A stretch of DNA of 34,538 nucleotides from Polysphondylium violaceum (taxonomy: Eukaryota; Evosea; Eumycetozoa; Dictyosteliales; Dictyosteliaceae). Shown one piece after another: positions 21,576 through 30,855 of the stretch. Where the stretch lies: assembly GCA_000277445.1 (NCBI GenBank), contig AJWJ01000240.1, forward strand, positions 1-34,538, given 5' to 3'. The translations under genes and the position numbers were made by a program. How positions within the stretch are numbered: position 1 is the first letter of the stretch; each line of letters begins with the position of its first letter. The notes beneath the pieces were generated by a model that was not told the DNA's origin, ran no database searches, and saw only the letters and a list, made by a program, of their open reading frames with translations.

Positions 21576-22405
21576 TTATAATGCAGTTGTTGCTAAAAGT
21601 CTTTGAATTTCTCTAAGTTCATCTTCTTCTAAAGCTTTATAAATATGAATATGTAAGTATGAATATATTGTATTTGATTTTTAAAACACTTACGATTCTG
21701 ATCATTCCATTTTGAAGTTATCTGTGAAAGTGTGTGCTGCTCTAGAGATTCATTATTTCTATTCGATTTTAAAATAAATGATATTATATCTGGATTTGTT
21801 AAATCTATAGATTTCTTTATAGTTTCTTTCTCTTTTTTGTTTTGGTCATGATAATTTTCTTCATACTCTTCTTTATACTCTTCATCATATTCTTCTTCAT
21901 TATACTCTTCATCATATTCTTCTTCATCATACTCTTCATCATACTCTTCATCATACTCTTCCTCATAATAATCTTGACTGTTCTGTTTGTCGTAACATTC
22001 TTCTTCCACCTCTTGTTCAAATCCATCTTGTTCATTCCCTTGATCGTCTATATTTTCATCACTATCCTCTATTTCTTGCTCATTATCGTTGTATGTTGTT
22101 TTAAATATTGGATTGTTGTAATACTGATGGTGTATATAATAAGGAGGTTGTGGAGGATTATAATGAGTTATAGATGATGTATCAATCAAAAATGTATATT
22201 GAAAGCAATTTTGAACAAAACTATTGCTCATGTGTTGAGATGATTGTACATTAAAAAATGGTTCAAGAGGTAATGGATCATTCCAAATATCTGTAGTTTG
22301 ATTATAGCAATGGTTATTATAGTATTGTTGTTGCTGATGTTGCCATTGCTGTTGTTGTAGATCTCTATTCTTTTGAAATTGAGCCTTTCTCTTTGTTATT
22401 GTCAT
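21576..22405 (-). CDS. acidic Asp/Glu/Tyr-repeat protein, hypothetical
   Basis: Proposed exons on the minus strand are 22405-21694 and 21634-21576, with a 59-base GTAAGT..AAAG intron, giving 256 residues. The start, MTITKRKAQFQKNRDLQQQQ, is basic and then Gln-rich. The middle is rich in Asn, Tyr and Pro (HYNPPQPPYYIHHQYY). Residues about 145-190 are imperfect repeats of E-E-Y-D, a strongly acidic, Tyr-rich tract. The end, including LEEDELREIQRLLATTAL supplied by the second exon, looks like an amphipathic helix. No family is recognised. The gene sits between the arms of the inverted duplication and is transcribed away from copy C. Without the intron the frame ends nearby at 21629, so the second exon is the less certain part. 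Confidence 0.55.
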
Positions 22406-22497
22406 CTTTTAATCGAAACGATGCCAAAAAGAGAATTGTCCTGAAATGCAAAAAACAATAGAAAAAAATGAAAAATTTCCATCATAAAAAAAGGATA

Positions 22498-23010
22498 TGA
22501 CCCAACAAGCAGCTACTTTAGAGGAATTTAAAGTTACTTAAACATTGATTACAAATTTTTTACGACAACACCCGTTTAGAACTACCAAGTTGTCATCGTT
22601 TTTATTCTTTTAAAATTGATGAAGATTCTTTTATGGCCTTGTTTTCTTGGCCAAATATCCCTCTGTCTTTGTTTAAAAGAATCTATAAAGAGCTATCATA
22701 ATACCTTGAAAAGCAAGATATTATTTAATGAAGATATTATCTTCATTAAGCAAAAGAATAAGCTTTTTTGATCGACTATCGATTAATCATTCGCTAATTA
22801 CTATTATTGAAAAAAGAAAATAATAAAAAAAATATCAGGTGGTTTCAAGATCAAAGAAATAAATCCCTCTGTGACTCGTCCAGTAGTGTATGATCATTCA
22901 AGTGTATCATTTAGTAAAACTTGTGAAAAAACCGATAGAATTACGACAAAGATAAATTCCTACGTTGTACCATCAATTAATAGCAGAAAAGAAACCATGG
23001 CAAAGGTTTT
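22498..23010 (+). pseudogene. coding relic of unknown origin
   Basis: Several stretches read like protein but do not join in one frame. One starts MTQQAATLEEFKVT at 22498. A second around 22610-22700 includes DEDSFMALFSWPNIPLSLFK. A third, 22838-23010, follows an AATATCAG acceptor-like site and includes TRPVVYDHSSVSF and YVVPSINSRKETMAKVFK before a stop. Composition is less biased than in neighbouring spacers. It may be a decayed multi-exon gene, or a live gene whose introns I cannot place. No family recognised. Confidence 0.35.
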
Positions 23011-23052
23011 TAAATAAAAAAATAAAGGTTTAATCTTTGTTTAAAATTTTAA

Positions 23053-23076
23053 ATAATATATAAGCTTATATAAGTT
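23053..23076 (-). terminator. conserved near-palindromic 3' element, copy C
   Basis: AATATATAAGCTTATATAAG on the + strand, about 130 bases beyond the stop of copy C. It is the counterpart of the TTATATAAGCGTATATAA element, with a perfect AAGCTT centre. Confidence 0.45.
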
Positions 23077-23204
23077 AATTTTATTATATAAATTACTAAT
23101 ACACTTTGGGAAATAGATTTTATAATGAAAGAAAACCACTCCCATTCTTTGTTTTTACAGTTTTAAGTATTATTATCGGCATTTGGAAGAATTTAATCTA
23201 ATCT

Positions 23205-23420
23205 TTAGTTTTCTTGATTTAGTTCTGGAATTTCAATTGAAGCTTTTAAAGAGGATCTTAATTTCATATCATTGTTTGTATTGATAAATGAGCTTTTAAT
23301 TTGTTTATTATTTCCATTGATCAAAGGCATGGTCATTTGATTTATCATATTTGGTGATACTTGATTTAACAACATTTTTGATGATTTAGAAATAATGTTT
23401 AAAGTATTTAATGATGACAT
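23205..23420 (-). CDS. 71-residue small protein, cluster copy C
   Basis: Same family as copy A and, by eye, identical to it over the whole coding sequence, but on the opposite strand. The 3' flank resembles copies A and D (AAATGCCGATAATA and ACAAAGAATGGG), whereas the promoter resembles copy B. The promoter elements, read on the minus strand, are TGACATCA at 23554-23547 and TATAAATA at 23510-23503. Copies C and D are transcribed divergently from the shared region 23421-24154. Function unknown. Confidence 0.85.
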   Translation of the reverse strand: MSSLNTLNIISKSSKMLLNQVSPNMINQMTMPLINGNNKQIKSSFINTNNDMKLRSSLKASIEIPELNQEN

Positions 23421-23835
23421 TTTATATTTTATAGTTTTTAAATATTTGTAATTTGAATAGATGATTTGGTTGATTTGATATTAGAATAGATTACAGGCAA
23501 TCTATTTATACAAAATAAAATATTGGGAAATAATCAATATGATCAATGATGTCACTTTAATATATTTGAATCGGTCCTATCGTCATCTATACAGATTAAT
23601 ATCATGGAAGATGATAGTTGATAACAAATGAGATTTTATTAGTTTACCCAATAAAGTAAAAAATATATTAGATTTCTAATAAAACTAATATGTCACGAGT
23701 GAGATTAAAAATCTAGGTGATTATTTTAAAAATAAATAGATTTTCATCACATACTAGACGAGTGGTAAATCACATAAATATGTGAAAATCTCGAAAGGGG
23801 GGGGGGGTTTTTTTCAAAAAATCACAATTAACACT
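23205..23835 (-). repeat. right arm of inverted duplication (copy C and promoter)
   Basis: Reverse-complement partner of 20665-21294. The most visible difference is in the C-rich box, where this arm has an 11-base G run (23797-23807) against the interrupted CCCACCCC in the left arm. Confidence 0.8.
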
Positions 23836-24154
23836 CTAAAATTCACAAATGACATCACATATCTTTTTGTCTGGACCCATTTTAAATAAACTATCCTAGA
23901 ATGAGATTTTTAATATAATCATAATTGACTTTTAATCTAATCAAAGTATTTAGCTATTAAAATCTGCCTTTCAAACGATAAATCTGATCAAGAACGATTC
24001 ATTTATATTAAGCTGACATCATTGATCAAATTAATTAATTAAATCAAGTTAGTATAAATAGATTGTCTTTTAATCTTTTTCAAATATCAAATCATAAATC
24101 AACAACAACAACAAATAAAATTAAATTCACAAATATATAAACTATAAATTCAAA
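23421..24154. promoter_or_regulatory. shared divergent promoter region of copies C and D
   Basis: Carries the C-side elements (TATA 23503-23510, TGATGTCA 23547-23554), a central G11 run with TCTCGAAA at 23790-23807, and the D-side elements (TGACATCA 24014-24021, TATAAATA 24053-24060). The single C/G box lies roughly 350-380 bases from both start codons, the same distance as in copies A and B. It could serve both genes. GBF-type G-boxes are known developmental elements in Dictyostelium; the match here is only approximate. Confidence 0.5.
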
Positions 24155-24370
24155 ATGTCATCATTAAATACTTTAAACATTATTTCTAAATCATCAAAAA
24201 TGTTGTTAAATCAAGTATCACCAAATATGATAAATCAAATGACCATGCCTTTGATCAACGGAAATAATAAACAAATTAAAAGCTCTTTTATCAATACAAA
24301 CAATGATATGAAATTAAGATCCTCTTTAAAAGCTTCAATTGAAATTCCAGAACTAAATCAAGGAAACTAA
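24155..24370 (+). CDS. 71-residue small protein, cluster copy D
   Basis: Same family as copy A. The product differs by one substitution near the C-terminus (NQEN to NQGN). Only two base differences from copy A were seen across 216 bases, fewer than in the flanks. Promoter blocks (23918-24020) and 3' flank both resemble copy A, so A and D form one subgroup. The leader contains a CAA repeat and ends ATTCAAA before the ATG. Function unknown. Confidence 0.85.
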   Translation: MSSLNTLNIISKSSKMLLNQVSPNMINQMTMPLINGNNKQIKSSFINTNNDMKLRSSLKASIEIPELNQGN

Positions 24371-24501
24371 AGATTTGATTAAATTCTTCCAAATGCCGAT
24401 AATACTACTTAAAACTGTAATAACAACGAATGGGAAATATCAAGTTTTCTTTCATTATAAAACTTATTTCTAAATGTATCAATAATACTTGTACAATAAA
24501 A

Positions 24502-24521
24502 TTATATAAGCGTATATAATA
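24502..24521 (+). terminator. conserved near-palindromic 3' element, copy D
   Basis: TTATATAAGCGTATATAATA, preceded by AATAAAA, about 132 bases after the stop codon. It matches the copy A element exactly. Confidence 0.5.
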
Positions 24522-24544
24522 TATTTTCATAATTTAATCAAATG

Positions 24545-24735
24545 TTCTTCTTTGAGGCATACCCAATCTAAATTATCTAAAATAATTGGTAGCGTTTTGA
24601 TTTCTCATTATTTTTAATAGATCTAGAAAGTCCTCGTTCAAAAGGTGGACATGATCTCAAGTCTAGCGAATGTTGTTTTAATAGCATTAAACTTTCATTA
24701 AATCGACTTTTATAAACCACAATATACACAATAAC
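24545..24735 (-). pseudogene. possible decayed coding segment
   Basis: On the minus strand this segment reads like protein in two frames. Upstream is ESLMLLKQHSLDLRSCPPFE, continuing RGLSRSIKNNEKSKRYQLF to a stop. Overlapping it in another frame is LPIILDNLDWVCLKEEHLI. The second piece continues where the first stops, as expected after a frame change or at an unplaced intron. No family recognised; chance is possible at this length. Confidence 0.3.
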
Positions 24736-25011
24736 AATGCATTTAATTAACAATCAAAGATAGCTGTATTTACATTTATTACATTCTTTGGTTTTGATGA
24801 ATGATGATGATGGTATATGTATGATTATTATTTTTTTGTGTTTTTTTTTTGTTTTTTTTCTACAACTCTTCTTGAAATTAAAACCTAAAGATTAACTGAT
24901 TAAAATAAAGAGAAGAATATGTTGATGGTTGATGATTGATGGTTGATAATGTTGATGATGTTTGATTTGTATCAATTGAAACTATATGTGTGTAAATGTT
25001 TGAATACCTAT

Positions 25012-25281
25012 TTATTTTTTACCGGTGGCAAGTTTTTTAGCACCTTTGGTACCATTGATTGGAGTTGAACTGACGGGTTTGAAACCAGATGGGGCTAACT
25101 TGCTAACAAATGGTACGTCTCTCTTTTCAGCAGACAACGAAGTATAGTAGAAATATAAAGCAATTAAAGCAACCAAAATAGAGATTGGATGGAAAACCAA
25201 CTTGACAAGACACCAAGTGAGTAAAAATGGTGTTTTAATGATAAACCAAATTAAAGATCCGAGAAAACTGAAAAAACCCAT
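25012..25281 (-). CDS. small membrane protein, 89 residues
   Basis: Single-exon gene starting MGFFSFLGSLIWFIIKTPF. A hydrophobic stretch covers residues about 4-48 with a polar break near LVKLVFHP. This suggests one long or two short membrane helices, the second being ISILVALIALYFYYTSL. The C-terminal half is basic and Gly/Ser/Pro-containing (GTKGAKKLATGKK), so a cytosolic tail is likely. No signal cleavage site is obvious. No family recognised. Its promoter is divergent from that of the secreted Cys-rich gene, 790 bases away. Composition and context support a real gene. Confidence 0.7.
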   Translation of the reverse strand: MGFFSFLGSLIWFIIKTPFLLTWCLVKLVFHPISILVALIALYFYYTSLSAEKRDVPFVSKLAPSGFKPVSSTPINGTKGAKKLATGKK

Positions 25282-26070
25282 TGTCTAATGTATATGTATA
25301 TGTATATGTGTGTATGTGTGTGATGTTGTGATGTTATAAAAATAAAAAGCTGAAAACCAAATATTAGAAACAACCCTCATCACACTTTTTTTTTTTTATT
25401 TTTTTTTTTATTTTTTTTTGAAAATTTTTTTCACTTCACAGGAATCGAAGAGGTGTTGCATGGGAGCAAAAAAAATATGACAATGCATGAACTTCAAATT
25501 CCCAATTTAGTGCAAACTTACCAAAGTTTACCAAAGAGACTCTTAGTGATTCCTATTCCTACATCGAGAACACAATCATTCATAAACACGTTATTCAAGT
25601 ACCTCCAACAACCGATTCCGAGAAAATATAGTTGTTATGAATCTAATATGGTATTTTGAATAGTTATTCTATTCAAATAACCATATTCGCTCATAATAGT
25701 GCCACGCTTAGTAGAGTGGATACAATAGGATGGTGTTGTATGCTTAAAGTAATAGATAGGAATTGGATAACCATTTTTAAAAACAAAGTAATCACAATCC
25801 CTATCTAAAAAAGGATGGATTAAAAATTTTTTTTTTTTAATTTTTTTGCGTTTTTCAAAAATGGGGGAGGTAAATTGAAAAAAAAGTTTCAGAAAACAAA
25901 TACACATTACCACCCCACCACTCTCATCCTTTTTATTTATTTGTATTTTAAATATAATATAATATCTTTGTTGTTTAATTCTATAAGAATATCTTTGTTC
26001 ATTTTAATACATTTTTTCGCATAAACACACAAAAAACAACAACAACCAATTCACACATATACAATAGAAA
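25282..26070. other. divergent intergenic region with hairpin
   Basis: Apart from the hairpin, the stretch 25450-25820 has modest open frames on both strands (for example PKRLLVIPIPTSRTQSF on + and FKNGYPIPIYYFKHTTPSYC on -). Composition is less AT-biased than in usual spacers. They have no plausible start context or splice structure, so no gene is called. T/A tracts lie at 25386-25430 and 25825-25850. An A/C-rich leader precedes the ATG at 26071. Confidence 0.35.
25646..25686. repeat. hairpin: 18-bp inverted repeat, 5-base loop
   Basis: ATATGGTATTTTGAATAG is followed, after TTATT, by CTATTCAAATAACCATAT. The arms are complementary except for two adjacent positions. Such a compact hairpin could be an RNA structure or a scar of a short inverted duplication. 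Confidence 0.6.
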
Positions 26071-26660
26071 ATGAGAGCAGCTTCTTATCTACTTTTAGTT
26101 TTAGTTTTAATTTCAACCTTTTATTTAATAACAATTGTAAGGATCGATCAATAGATAAGAATAGATGCATAGTAGTAGGAAACTTTTCAAATCAAACACT
26201 GTTGATAGAATCTGTTGCTGGGATTGATTCTGAATCTAATTAATTCATTAGATTATAGATCATGTGATGTATAGATAACAGATCACACGTATACATTTAC
26301 ACTATACAATGTGGATTACTACTCCTACTACGACTATAGCAACAACTACAAAAATAGGTTGTTTGGAAATGAACTAATAGAGATATATTTTATACATAAT
26401 AATAGGAATCAGTTGATTGCTCAGGTTGTGTACCAGTTGGTAAAGATACACAGGGCTGTGGAGGTGATTATAGAAATCTTGAAGGTCAAATCGTTGAGAC
26501 CTGTATGACTTATTGTGTTCCAGTAGATTACGTATGTTGTGGTTGTAACGGTATCAACGGTGTAGGCAAATGCTTAGCTTGTCCACCAGGTAGCACATGT
26601 GTCAAGAGTAATATGACCACATTAAAGACTCAATTACAATTTTGGTGTGTCTCCAAGTAA
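26071..26660 (+). CDS. secreted cysteine-rich small protein (12 Cys)
   Basis: Two exons, 26071-26136 and 26406-26660, give 106 residues. Exon 1 is almost exactly a signal peptide, MRAASYLLLVLVLISTFYLI. The acceptor ATAATAG at 26405 is set by frame. The mature part has 12 cysteines in about 84 residues: DCSGC, QGCGG, ETCMTYC, YVCCGC, GKCLACPPGSTC and a final FWCVSK. The even number and the CC pair suggest six disulfides in a compact extracellular domain. One NMT sequon could be N-glycosylated. No known inhibitor, toxin-like or growth-factor fold could be assigned by eye. The 269-base intron is long for this window. Confidence 0.75.
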
Positions 26661-26958
26661 TATATCGTCATATAATAGTGTATCCTACCTCCCACTGCGA
26701 TACAAATATATTACACTTTCTCATTATGTTGTTTTTAATTCAATATATTTTATATTGAAAGCACTCTTTTCAATCCTTTTCCTTTTTTAGTTCAATAAAT
26801 AAACACCTGTATGATAATATTTTAATTTTATTTATTTTATTTTATTTGTTTTTTTTTGATGATTTATATTTCTTAAGAAAAAAAAAAAAGAAAACAATGC
26901 ATTTCTTGGCGAGCTATGAGTTATATGTGTGTTTGTGTGTTTATGATAGATACTGAGA
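26661..26958. other. intergenic spacer
   Basis: AT-rich spacer with TATTTTATTTTATTT runs and an A11 tract, then a GTGTGTTTGTGTGTTTATG patch just before the helicase ATG. No gene seen. Confidence 0.4.
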
Positions 26959-27201
26959 ATGTATAATAGGAATAATAACAATAATAGTAATAGTAATGGC
27001 AATAACAACATTAGAAATAATTATATTAATAGTAACAATGTAAATGATAACAACATTAATATCAATAAAAAGAGATTGCTAAGTAATGAGGATCTATTAA
27101 ATGGTTTAGACTCAAATGTTAGACAACAGTCAAAGAAACAGTATGGATCATTTAGTAATAGTAAAGCAGGTGCTCTAAACTTTGATAAGAGTAACAATAA
27201 C

Positions 27202-27253
<52 letters not shown>

Positions 27254-27658
27254 GTGGATTTACAAGTGGACAAAAGCCATCATATACGGGAGGATCTGGA
27301 TACAAACTAGATTTCTTTCAAGATCCTACACCAATAGCTCAACCTCTTGGTATCAAGAGAAATAATTTGAAATTATCTTTAAATAATAATCCTACAACAT
27401 CATCAAAAATATCAAATCCATTCCATTCAACTTCTACGACTACATCTAAATCAAATACAGTACCGATAAAATCACCATTTACTCTAACAAAAGTAGATAT
27501 ATCACATCAACAACCTATAGATAAAGATCTTCCAAGCATTAACAATAATACTAGTAATGATGATGATGATGATTTTGATTTTGGCGATGATGATGATGAT
27601 GATGATAATAATAATAACGTTTTAGATAATAACAATAACAATAACAATAACAATAATG

Positions 27659-27701
<43 letters not shown>

Positions 27702-30700
27702 CAATGTCAGCAAGATTAATTATAATGAGTTGAAAGCAAGAAATGATGATTTAGATTCACAATTTGATAGTTTTATAAATTCATATAGACACCAACCATC
27801 CCAACAATTGGCAACTAAACAAACAACAGAATTTAATGATTTAATATTAAATAGTAATATTCAGTATGACGGTTTAAATAGCAATAACAATAGCAATGGT
27901 AATAGTTTTGTCTCTAGTCAAGAGATAAACAACAAAATCAAACATCAGGTATTTAACAAATTTGCAATTTCATTGGAGGGCACAATTACACATATCCACA
28001 ATACAGAAGAGTGTTTGGCATCCATGATACCAATTCCCAGAGATTTGCCCGGGTGTTTGATTGATGCATTGAAAAAGATGGGATTCAGTAATTTATATAG
28101 TCATCAAATAGAATGTAGAGATATGGTAAAGAAAGGCAACGACATCATTATCACCACCCCCACCTCTAGTGGCAAGTCACTATGTCTCTCTTTACCAATC
28201 TTTGAAGAGATCTTGCTATCGCACAGCAAAAAGAAATCTGCACCAACTTGTAAACTAAATATGTCGTCGCCGCTGAAACTAAACAAACCCGTGGTCAACA
28301 GTGGCATTAACACTATGGATCAAATGCCAGCGCAATGCACAGCTTTGTTTTTGTTCCCCTTGAATGCATTGGCCAACGATCAATTAAAGTCAATCAATAG
28401 GTTAAACAACAATATCGATGTACACAATAGATTAAAGATACTGAATGTTAGCGGAGAGACCAAGAATGTTGAGGCTCTGTTCAGGGGGGCCAATGTACCA
28501 GATATTCTACTCACAAATCCCGATTGGCTTCATCATCAGCTCTATCGCGGAGGCAAAGATACCGATCACGGCAGTGAATGGAAACAATGGTTCTCTAAAT
28601 TGGTCTTTATCGTTCTCGACGAAATCCACACATACTCTGGTGTGATGGGATGCCATTTCATCAATCTATTGCGAAGGATCAAAAGCTACCATCAAATACT
28701 CAACAAGACCAACACCAGATACCGCCCATTGCAATTCCTGCTAGCATCAGCCACCGTGGGCAATCCCAAAGAGTTGGGACTCAAGATCATTAGCAAAGAC
28801 AGTGGCATGCATTTGATTGACAAGAACGGGTCAGGGTCGTTTGGAAAGGTGTTTCTCAGTCTCAAACAAACAAAGAATCCCTACTATCTGCCCATGCTTG
28901 TCATTCATAAATGGATTAGCGAGGATATCAAGGGCATCGTGTTTTGCAACTCGATCAAGACCTTAAACACCCTCATCGACACCTTTGCCAACGACAGCAG
29001 ATTCAGCGCCAACGCCAAGATGGTCAGACCCTACTACTCGTCGCTTTCGTCCACAATGAAGCAAGAGACGCTGGCCAATCTCAAGACGGGTTCTGTCAAG
29101 GTAATCGTGTCGACCAATGCGTTGGAGGCCGGTGTCGATATCTCTGAGCTGGATGCATGTCTAATCATTGGATACCCAGGATCGAGGATGAGCTGGCGTC
29201 AAAGAGTGGGTCGTGTTGGCAGATCCAAGCTTGGCCTCGTAGTCTATATCCCCGACCCCTACAGCCCCATCGACAAATACTACTCCAAGAACCCTATGTC
29301 CCTCTACGAGGGCGAGTCTGAGGCCCTCTCTTTTAACGGCGACTTCCCCACCATTCTCGCCAGTCACCTCCTCTGTGCAGCCGCAGAGATTGGCCTGCCC
29401 GATGACCAAGACCTTCTCGCCTCTATTTTTGGCCACAACGCCCTGCCCATTCTCCACGATATTTTATCCGAGTCTAAAATCAAACTCTATGGCCCTCTTT
29501 GGCGCACCACGAATGGCTACCACCACGGCCTCTCTATACGTGGCGGAGCAGGCGCCAACGACAATGTATTGGCAAAAATTGGATCAGAGTCTGGATTCAC
29601 CGTTGAAAAAGTATCCAAAATCCAAGCCATCTCTCGACTGTTTCCAGGCTCCATTTTCATGTCTCACAACTCTGAGGGATCGATCGTCAACTATGAAGTG
29701 CTCAGCTTGGATCTACGTTCAATTGGTGAAAATGGTGTAGCCATCATCAAACCCATCGGATTTCCAAAAAATGTGAGAATCACCACGACCGCCAATAAAA
29801 TTGGAAATGTGGAAATGAAGAAAATATTAAAACAAACAACCATTGATTTGAATCAAACTGGTAATAATAATAATGGTAAATTACTTATCTCGTTTGGTGT
29901 TGGCACCTACACAAATGTTGTCAAAAGCTTTGATAAAAGGACATACAACAACATTGCGACCAACAGTAAATATTTTGAAGATGATTTCAACTTTATGTCA
30001 AAATTTGAATTTGAGACGATTAATCTCAAAGAAACTCTACAAATTCAATATCAGGCACCTTGTATCGAATTTTCATTTATTTCTCCTCCAAAGTAAGTGT
30101 ATAGCTTGTAGAAAGATTCTAGATAAAAAGCATATTAACACATTGATATTATAACTTTAGAGAACTATTAAAACCTTTGTTTAGTAAAAAGATGGAAGAG
30201 TTTAAAAACAAGATGTATGGAAATTTGTTTGTCGATAGAAAAGAATCAGAGGCAAAGATTGCAGATTTAATGCAAGCGGGTGAATTAAAGATATCGCTGC
30301 ATACAATAGTACATCAAATACTGTCGTCTGTGCCTGCATTACTGTTGATATCTAAATCTGATATCGAAGAAACCGTTTCACCTATTCATGGTAATAGTAA
30401 TCGTCATTTAATGGGTGGTGTTGGTGTGTCAAATATAAATAATAGTACTAGTCATGGTGATGATAATGTATCTGTATTTCTCGTCGATAGCGCAGAGGGA
30501 GGTACCGGTGCATGTGAAGATATATTTGATAATCTAAATCCTATTCTAAAGAAAGCTATGGAATTAAATGATTGTCCTAATTGTAATCAACAACAACAAC
30601 AACAACAAATCGATCAACAACAACAAACATCATCGACAACAAATATAGTTCCACTTCAAGAAGAGTTTGGTTGTATATTTTGTCTACATTTAAATCATAG

Positions 30701-30764
30701 TTGTAAAAACAGATTCCTATTAAAATGTTTGGGTATTTCTAATTTGAATTTAGATTCAATATAG
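26959..30764 (+). CDS. HRQ1/MrfA-type superfamily 2 helicase
   Basis: Exons 26959-30092 and 30161-30764 give 1245 residues. The first ~340 residues are low complexity, with poly-Asn and Asp tracts. The helicase core has motif I TPTSSGKSL (~397), Ia PLNALANDQ, II DEIH (~553), III SATVGN (~596), V STNALEAGVDIS and VI QRVGRVGRS (~747). A basic insert of about 30 residues separates motifs I and Ia. The C-terminal part carries the MZB/DUF1998 features: VDSAEGGTGACEDIF, then CPNC and CIFCLHLNHSC as zinc ligands, interrupted by poly-Gln. HRQ1 and MrfA are 3'-5' DNA helicases acting in crosslink and alkylation-damage repair (family knowledge). The short intron precedes the C-terminal domain. Exon centre 28000-29620 is GC-rich relative to its ends. 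Confidence 0.92.
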
Positions 30765-30855
30765 ATGTAATCCAATTTGTATAAATTATCTGTATCTGTC
30801 TTTTATCATCTATCTCTATTATTATTTTACTACTATATTATTATTATTATTGTAT

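Larger units (their letters stand above)
24371..25011. other. intergenic region after copy D
   Basis: Contains the copy D 3' element and the possible coding relic on the minus strand. Beyond these there are T tracts at 24833-24860 and a (TGATGATTGATGGT)-like degenerate repeat near 24925-24960, in the 3' flank of the small membrane-protein gene. Confidence 0.4.

Noticed and set aside
20026-24370. Repeated units as a CRISPR-like or transposon array
   Set aside because: The units are ~1 kb genes with promoters and intact coding sequence, in both orientations. No short spacers, transposase or terminal repeats with target duplications were seen.
25441-25520. Possible tRNA B-box on the minus strand (CTTCGATTCC)
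   Set aside because: No A-box, D arm or anticodon arm could be found at the right spacing.
25453-25913. Two opposing open frames flanking the 25646 hairpin
   Set aside because: Protein-like in places but lacking a plausible start on + and meeting in a hairpin; not called as genes without transcript evidence.
26311-26508. 65-codon + frame starting inside the intron of the Cys-rich gene
   Set aside because: Out of frame with the signal peptide and cysteine pattern; it reads across the 26405 acceptor.
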